NCBI RefSeq assembly: GCF_009827595.1
Contig: NZ_WTYT01000004.1
Location: forward strand, 257,317-321,316
Reading direction: 5' to 3'
Length of the DNA: 64,000 nt
Source of the DNA: Altericroceibacterium endophyticum
GTDB lineage: Bacteria; Pseudomonadota; Alphaproteobacteria; Sphingomonadales; Sphingomonadaceae
The notes beneath the pieces were generated by a model. The model was not told the origin of the DNA, did no database searches, and worked only from the letters and a program-made list of their open reading frames with translations. The translations under genes were made by a program, and so were the position numbers. Of this stretch, positions 63,152 through 64,000 are shown piece by piece (positions within the stretch are counted from its first letter, which is position 1; every line of letters begins with the position of its first letter).

Positions 63152-64000
63152 TCAGAAATTTCTCCGTACGCTGAGCGACCACTGCCGCGGCGGCGCGACC
63201 TGTCCGGTCGTGATGCCGATCGGCAACCTTATCTTGTTTGCATAGTAAAACTCGTCGGTCAGATTGGTGACCGACAGCGCAGCGCCCCAGTCACCACTTT
63301 CCGACTGCCAGCCCAGCCGCGCGTTGAGCAGGGTGTATCCGTCAACAAGACCCCGCGGATCGTTGTCAACATTGATGAAGAAGGATGACTGATACGACAG
63401 ATCGAGGCGCGGCGTAAGGACACCATACTCGCCCAGATCGGCCGCGTACTGTATCCCTGCGCTCACCTTCCAATCAGTGATATAGGGCGCTTCGCTGTCG
63501 AGTGTAATGCCGTTGAACGTTCCCCCGCTCTCACTGATCGTTTTCAGTTCGAAGTCGAGATAACTGACCGAACCATCGAAGCGCAGCCCGCGAACGGGCT
63601 CCAGGCTGGCTTCCAGCTCCACGCCCTGCAAACGCGCATTGCCTGCGTTGGTCGGGGTGGCATTCTGCTGGCTGATGACCACGCCGTCCACCACCGTGGG
63701 CGCATTATTGCTGAAGATGATATCGTTGTAGTCATTGATGAAGCCGGCCAGATTGAGCCGCAGGGCGCGATCGAACAGGGTGGTCTTCAGGCCCGCCTCA
63801 TAGGCGGTCAGCGTTTCGGGCTCGAACGGCACCACCTGCTGTTTCACGAACGGGCGTGGATTGACGCCGCCTCCGCGATAGCCAGTCGACAGTTGGCCAT
63901 AGGCCATCACGTCGGGTGTGATGTCATAGCTGGCGTTGAGACGATAGTCCCAGCGGTCTCCGGAGAAGCGGCCCTCCGCCCCATCGATTGCCGCCTGCGC
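63152..64000 (-). CDS. TonB-dependent receptor, C-terminal part (cut by window edge)
   Basis: The frame is open to the right edge; at least 282 residues of barrel are visible. The C-terminus (WSLSVRRNF) ends in Phe, as required for outer-membrane insertion, and segments such as MAYGQLSTGYRGGGVNPRPF and LTAYEAGLKTTLFDRALRLN are typical barrel strands of the large sphingomonad receptors. It is translationally coupled with the arylsulfatase, so it probably imports the organosulfate. Signal peptide and plug lie outside the window. Confidence 0.88.
   Translation of the reverse strand, partial: AQAAIDGAEGRFSGDRWDYRLNASYDITPDVMAYGQLSTGYRGGGVNPRPFVKQQVVPFEPETLTAYEAGLKTTLFDRALRLNLAGFINDYNDIIFSNNAPTVVDGVVISQQNATPTNAGNARLQGVELEASLEPVRGLRFDGSVSYLDFELKTISESGGTFNGITLDSEAPYITDWKVSAGIQYAADLGEYGVLTPRLDLSYQSSFFINVDNDPRGLVDGYTLLNARLGWQSESGDWGAALSVTNLTDEFYYANKIRLPIGITTGQVAPPRQWSLSVRRNF

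Overview
The window looks like a piece of the chromosome of a sphingomonad-type alphaproteobacterium (Sphingomonadales, Erythrobacteraceae-like; inferred from composition and gene families). It is GC-rich and densely coded, with six TonB-dependent receptors (one cut by the right edge), several secreted metallopeptidases, spinster-type MFS and CPA1 transporters, GGDEF/EAL proteins and many 4-nt stop/start overlaps. No rRNA, intact tRNA, CRISPR array or intact insertion sequence was found.

Region 1 (0.1-16 kb) is a peptide/amino-acid utilisation island. It holds a large TonB receptor closed by a clear terminator, a PLP aminotransferase, a secreted S10 serine carboxypeptidase and an APC permease. 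A convergent amidohydrolase / ornithine-cyclodeaminase-like operon is divergent from an Lrp/AsnC regulator. An EamA exporter is divergent from a second Lrp/AsnC regulator, followed by a secreted M61 aminopeptidase and a DUF1338 (2-oxoadipate dioxygenase/decarboxylase-like) enzyme. Both Lrp/AsnC intergenic regions carry inverted repeats.

Region 2 (16-36 kb) is more housekeeping-like: a diguanylate cyclase, glcG-glcB (malate synthase G), an MFS transporter whose ribosome binding site lies in a 14-bp hairpin, a dehydrogenase, a CPA1 antiporter, a second TonB receptor, GNAT and GFA proteins, purC, an M16 peptidase, purS-purQ, and a GGDEF-EAL protein.

Region 3 (36-57 kb) is metal-centred. A three-gene iron-type operon (TonB receptor, small membrane protein, PepSY protein) follows a Fur-box-like site. 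Next comes a zinc island: a small CxxC protein, a ZnuD-like receptor, a COG0523 GTPase, a ZIP-like membrane protein, and a six-gene operon DUF1826-MerC-zur-ABC ATPase-FtsX-type permease-DUF3299. The permease carries a histidine-rich extracytoplasmic loop. Three 18-bp sites resembling the alphaproteobacterial Zur box precede the three zinc units. A fourth precedes the next operon, a siderophore-type TonB receptor with an ABC ATPase, two DUF3526 permeases and a secreted M14 carboxypeptidase. This may be a Zur-linked metallophore or peptide system and is the most novel candidate here.

Region 4 (57-64 kb) holds a metallo-beta-lactamase-fold hydrolase, an orphan lipoprotein, a 1.2-kb graveyard of mobile DNA (two integrase remnants, a tRNA-Ser 3'-end-like fragment, an IS3-family transposase remnant), then an arylsulfatase coupled to a TonB receptor that runs off the window. 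All functional assignments are from reading motifs and context; no database search was run.
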